Part shown: piece by piece, positions 60,701 to 64,000 of the stretch
How positions within the stretch are numbered: the stretch's first letter is position 1
How the letters are laid out: each line of letters starts with the position of its first letter
Assembly: GCA_964017155.1 (NCBI GenBank)
Contig: OZ024856.1
Span: 40,628,270-40,692,269, forward strand
Direction: 5' to 3'
Source of the DNA: Oasisia sp. SBJ-2009
Taxonomy: Eukaryota; Annelida; Polychaeta; Sabellida; Siboglinidae
Length of the DNA: 64,000 bases
The notes under the pieces: model-generated
Told to the model about the DNA's origin: nothing
What the model saw: only the letters and a program-made list of their open reading frames with translations
The model's database searches: none
Made by a program: the position numbers and the translations under genes

Positions 60701-63700
60701 GCACTTAGGGTGTCTGCTCATTATCCAGCTCAAGTTTTTTCAGATCAAGACCACTGAATGTCAAAGTCCATGATCGGTTGTTTCGTAACGTCTCTGTGTG
60801 GAATCTTTCAAAATTTTTCCATTTACACACAGGGGCATAGATGCGAATGAAAATTACCCGAAAGTTGGTGGACTCAAACCATGGTCCTTGTCACCGATAT
60901 TCCAGAGTTTCATCCACTAGACCACTGTGCCTTACAAGTCTGAATGAATACAAGCTGGAGGTACATGTGTATGTGTGTATGCATGCGTGTGTGCCTATCT
61001 ACACGTGTGTGCATATACAGTGTCTTACTCACTCTTCAGCTTCGGAGTCTGACTTGCTGCTGTCGCTGTCACTGCTACTGCCAGATGACGACCGTTCACT
61101 CTTCTCAGATTCGGAGTCTGACGACTTCCTCTTTGCATTAACGTCATCATCATCATCGTCATCGTCATCATCATCATCGTCATCATCATCCGAGTACACT
61201 TCACTAGTCTTCAGCTTGTTCTTCTGTTCCTGTATTTCCGCTGCAACCAGTAGTAAGGTGTCACTCGCTTATTGAACTTATACAAACTGGGCAACTACAG
61301 GGTCAGTGGATCATTCATGAAACATCGCAGTCAGTGGCCTCATCAGTAAGTACTTCTGATAAACCTTTCACTAGTTGTTGCACAGATGTTGTTGTATGGT
61401 AACATCAACAGGACCAACATCCATCATCACCACAACAACGACCAATGATGACAACACAACCATGTAGACTAGATAGTGACTTGTTTTTTTTATGAGACAT
61501 ACAACTTGTGATGGACTTTGGCAACACTGTTAGCATAAGAAGAAGAATTTGCCTTTATTTGATCCATACATAATATAACAAATCAATGTCAAAAATCCAA
61601 ATTACATGTAAATTTATTGTATACACAACATAATATGACATTAAAATAAAAAAAATTGTGTCAGGACTCAGGAGCCTCTTCTAAGAGAGTAACAGTCACT
61701 ACTGAGGAGCCACCACCAAAAAGTAACTTTAACAATATAAAACACATCACCCAAAACAAATTCTTCCCAAAAATATTTTATAAATGTTAACAAGAATGTA
61801 GTCTTGCTTCCATGATTAACGAGTTTGTCTTCATGGCACAATGTTTGTGTTGTAAAAAGTTGAAAAAAAGTTAACAAGTGGTTGTTAGTTCATATTTTGG
61901 CATACATATGTGACTCATCTTAACAAAAGCGGTCCGATGTCGGTAAATCAGATTTTCCGTAAATGCCGATTTTGTGAAAAAATTGGGCATTCGTCAATTT
62001 TGAGATTTTCCCTGAAAATAATTCTTTAGTATTCGTTTTATCGATTGCCACACTTGTTATCATCTAACTAACTCTGTTTCATATATTTTAAAGACATTTG
62101 CGTAGAGCTGTGCTAAGTGTTCCGCTCCATTTCCATAAAACAAAGCCGAAAATGCCAGTAATTGCGCGCATTCTTTGCCGCTAATTTTGGGACGATCCCT
62201 ATCATAACGGGTATCACCGCGTAGCTTAACGCGTCATCTGTCCATATATGGTCATTCTATGCTAATGCATGCATTGTCCGGCCTCCAGAACTCTTGGAAT
62301 AGACCCCCTATTCGTTCAACTGTGGTAAACAAACCGGGGTCACATGGTAGCAACAGCTCCGGAAACCGTTCTCATTGGTTCAGCGTGGAACATTTGCATA
62401 ACCGAATGTGCGCACCGTGTATTTACTTCGCGTCACTGCTGACCTAGTTAGCGAGTGAACACGAAGCGAAAAATGGCGTGCAGTGTGGCGAAGTTGTTAA
62501 ACTCTGATGCAAGTGTTCGGGCACAAATAGATAGTTTGATTGAGGCGACCGGAGTACTTTTTGGAGGAAGTGTCTGATGAAAGCGTGGCGGACGATGACG
62601 AGGATGACAATTTTGCGCGAACTACATCACTGACAAAGACGAATATTGAATTCGACTTTCGTGAGAATGATTACGACACGGCACGGCTACGCAAGTCGCG
62701 CTGACCGATCCGTAGAGACGGTGTCAGATTCTCCGGATGAGGAATTGGGAAAAGCAAATGCAATACAGTGTATCATGAAAATTATACTATCTTTGAGTTG
62801 TCCAAATTTCAGCCAGATATGTCCATCCTAACCAAGGCATAAACAGCAGCAGAGTTTCTTCGCTTTTCTTAACAACGAAGGTGACTGCATAAATTATTAA
62901 TTAATCTGCAATTGTTTTTCTAATAAACATTTTGTGTTCATATTAACACGGTATCTTAAGAATGACATTATCTTCCAACAAGCCAAGTTTCAAAAAGATC
63001 GGTCCATGGTAACAAAGGTACATTCCATGAAACTTAACAAATATTTTGCATCAACTTTGAAGGCCATTTTCTTACTTTGAAGGTTTCTACCCCACACATG
63101 TTTGTCAAGCTATAACTTCGGCTAGAATCGAGATATCTTCTAGCATGATATACCATATGAAAGCAGATATTATGCTCTTTCCAGTGGTACTAATAACTCA
63201 ATTTTGAAAATTACTGACATCCGACCGATTTTGTTAAGATGAGTCACATATATAGTGTGTGTACTGTGATTTTCTTTAACTATATCAGGAATGTCATTTA
63301 GTAAGTGGCAAATTATGCCCACAATGTATGAGTAAAACAAGAAATACATGCATGATGACTTAATTATTATCTGACCTAACAATCAGTGGAAATCTCCACT
63401 CAATCCTGTTGTGCATGCATTGTTTGAGGTAACAGTTCTAATTGAACAGATGAATTGAGGCTTTTGTGAACTTTGCAAGGTGAAGACTGAGGTTGGATTC
63501 TTTGTGAGTCTCAAGAGGGATTAAACTAGATTTGTTTGCATTTTCAAGTCACAATAATAGTATCCCTACTCCAGTATCTATGAGCTTGGAGATGGATTTG
63601 CAATTTTCTTTCTCAAAAGCCTGATATTAATTTTAACCACCACAGCCTTGAGATGGCCCCCAAAGAGGAACAAAAAAGTGGAGGAACAGGAAAAAACCTA

Positions 63701-64000
63701 AACATTATAAGAAATGCACCTGAATGACAAAGTGGAGATGTCATTTCTGCCTTGTGCACCAGGAGGCATCAAGAGTTTTCTAAGTAAGCAAGAACATAAG
63801 AGAAACGACACATGACAGACCTTGTTTTCGCTTCTCCTCCCTCTTGGCCTTCAGGTCCTGCAGGGCCGACATCTTCTTAGTGTCCTTCTTGCCCTCGATG
63901 ATCTTCCGTCGTTCCTGACTGCGCTGACTCACCGAACGCATCGCAAATGACTCGGCTGCACGTTTGTCTCGTTTCTGTTCTTTTTTCTTCGCTTTCTTGA
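52761..64000 (-). CDS. RTF1: RTF1 homolog, Paf1/RNA polymerase II complex (3' part)
   Basis: Thirteen exons in minus-strand order: 64000-63821 (partial), 61240-61033, 60614-60531, 59909-59819, 59425-59343, 58817-58622, 58249-58172, 57261-57140, 55501-55366, 54750-54685, 54233-54180, 53741-53621, 52870-52761 (TAA). They join in frame to 508 aa; vertebrate RTF1 is ~710, so the N-terminus is off the window. Residues 1-59 are a basic Lys/Arg helix. Residues ~73-128 are acidic, with 14 consecutive Asp and an SDS-rich tract. Residues ~137-265 are the Plus3 domain, which in the family binds phosphorylated Spt5: [64 protein letters not shown] coiled region follows, then [36 protein letters not shown] and a C-terminus [16 protein letters not shown]. 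All introns are GT-AG and phases agree throughout. The family acts in the nucleus in elongation and histone modification. Confidence 0.97.
53174..53375. mobile_element. 202-bp MITE, telomere-like interior, copy 2
   Basis: Ends GGTAGTGGCTTCTTGCTAA and GGTTAGCAAGAAGCCACTACT. The interior contains AACCTAACCCTAACCC and related words. The flanks GTAAATTTG (53165-53173) and GAAAGTTTG (53376-53384) match at 7 of 9 bases, consistent with a decayed 9-base target duplication. It lies in the last RTF1 intron. The complete counterpart is at 13232-13436. Confidence 0.85.
55502..56370. repeat. ~38/40-bp minisatellite abutting an RTF1 splice acceptor
   Basis: About 22 tandem units (CTGCACAGGGAGCAGGCATT, then GTATGTCTGGGACACATAGA) run from the first intron base upstream of the RTF1 exon 55366-55501. 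On the RTF1 strand every unit contains CTGCTCCCTGTGCAG, the same sequence that forms the genuine 3' splice site. Two length variants (38 and 40) differ by an AT. Distal units (from about 56050) are more diverged (CTCGGACACATAG, GCAGCCATT). Long frames on both strands result from the unit and are not genes. Confidence 0.93.
56400..57139. other. RTF1 intron sequence, no feature recognised
   Basis: AT-rich intron sequence. The only local pattern is a short CCCGTCCA-type repetition near 56565-56635. No exon or RNA gene was seen. Confidence 0.5.
57262..57465. repeat. 44-bp minisatellite abutting a second RTF1 splice acceptor
   Basis: About four and a half units of CACACAAACACAGACACATG, then CTACCAGTGATGACAGTTACTT, start directly at the acceptor of the exon 57140-57261. 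On the RTF1 strand the genuine acceptor is TGTGTTTGTGTCAG, and later units carry CTGTGTTTGTGTGAAG at the equivalent place. Confidence 0.92.
57600..57712. repeat. (TA)n microsatellite in RTF1 intron
   Basis: ATATGTATATATGTGTATG grading into a pure TA run (about 57658-57703) and a short CA run. Confidence 0.93.
61906..63251. mobile_element. DNA transposon remnant in RTF1 intron
   Basis: The left end ATATGTGACTCATCTTAACA and the right end (its reverse complement ending at 63251) are inverted repeats of about 40 bases, continuing AAAGCGGTCCGATGTCGGTAA against AAATCGGTCGGATGTCAGTAA. The interior has a frame from the ATG at 62473 ([15 protein letters not shown]) that shifts near 62550 into [18 protein letters not shown] and ends at 62704. 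An acidic N-terminus of this kind occurs in several transposases, but no catalytic domain is present. Confidence 0.7.
62473..62704 (+). pseudogene. Transposase-like N-terminal remnant
   Basis: Two overlapping frames: 27 or more codons from the ATG at 62473, then an acidic stretch in the next frame ending LRKSR-TGA at 62702-62704. The coding direction opposes RTF1. The family cannot be fixed from this length. Confidence 0.4.

Overview
The window is animal nuclear DNA. It is AT-rich, its genes are split by GT-AG introns, and non-LTR retrotransposons, a tRNA-derived SINE, foldback/MITE elements and micro/minisatellites are dense. No rRNA, CRISPR array or bacterial operon was seen. The conserved genes are metazoan (RTF1, APMAP). 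The retrotransposon 3' tail with a GTGAGTGAGTGAG run and the abundance of short TIR elements suggest a marine lophotrochozoan, probably a gastropod mollusc. The species call is inference; the eukaryotic call is firm.

Three protein-coding loci can be rebuilt exon by exon. Two are tandem, same-strand paralogs of APMAP (adipocyte plasma membrane-associated protein, strictosidine-synthase-like six-bladed propeller): copy A at 14718-26638 and copy B at 42396-48645. Each has nine coding exons with identical phases, and exons 3 to 9 are identical in length between them. The predicted proteins are 422 and 423 aa, close to the ~416 aa of vertebrate APMAP. The third is the 3' part of RTF1 (Paf1 complex, Plus3 domain) on the minus strand, 52761-64000: 13 coding exons, 508 aa, with the 5' end beyond the window. 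A fourth locus, 6783-8234, is an intronless C2H2 zinc-finger array with one in-frame stop and a broken last finger.

Layout: 1-2050 is unannotated sequence followed by long (TG)n. 2151-2806 is a palindromic minisatellite ending in a putative transposon terminus. 2917-3500 is an antisense RT fragment. 3860-5430 and 9475-10740 hold nested MITE-like elements. 6783-8234 is the zinc-finger array. 8389-9134 is a TTAA-flanked element, repeated in inverted orientation inside intron 3 of APMAP copy A. 14718-26638 is copy A, whose third intron carries an almost complete antisense LINE. 28163-31981 looks like one large transposon with subterminal palindromic arrays. 33131-36094 is a ~3 kb foldback element. 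36249-39410 is a second nearly complete LINE. 39543-42300 is repeat-rich. 42396-48645 is copy B. 49200-52760 is mostly featureless. 52761-64000 is RTF1, with minisatellites abutting two of its splice acceptors and a DNA transposon in one intron.

The recurring unusual theme is mobile elements whose terminal or subterminal DNA is built from short self-complementary units in tandem. At least five unrelated unit sequences are involved. In RTF1, minisatellites have amplified the 3' splice-site region itself.
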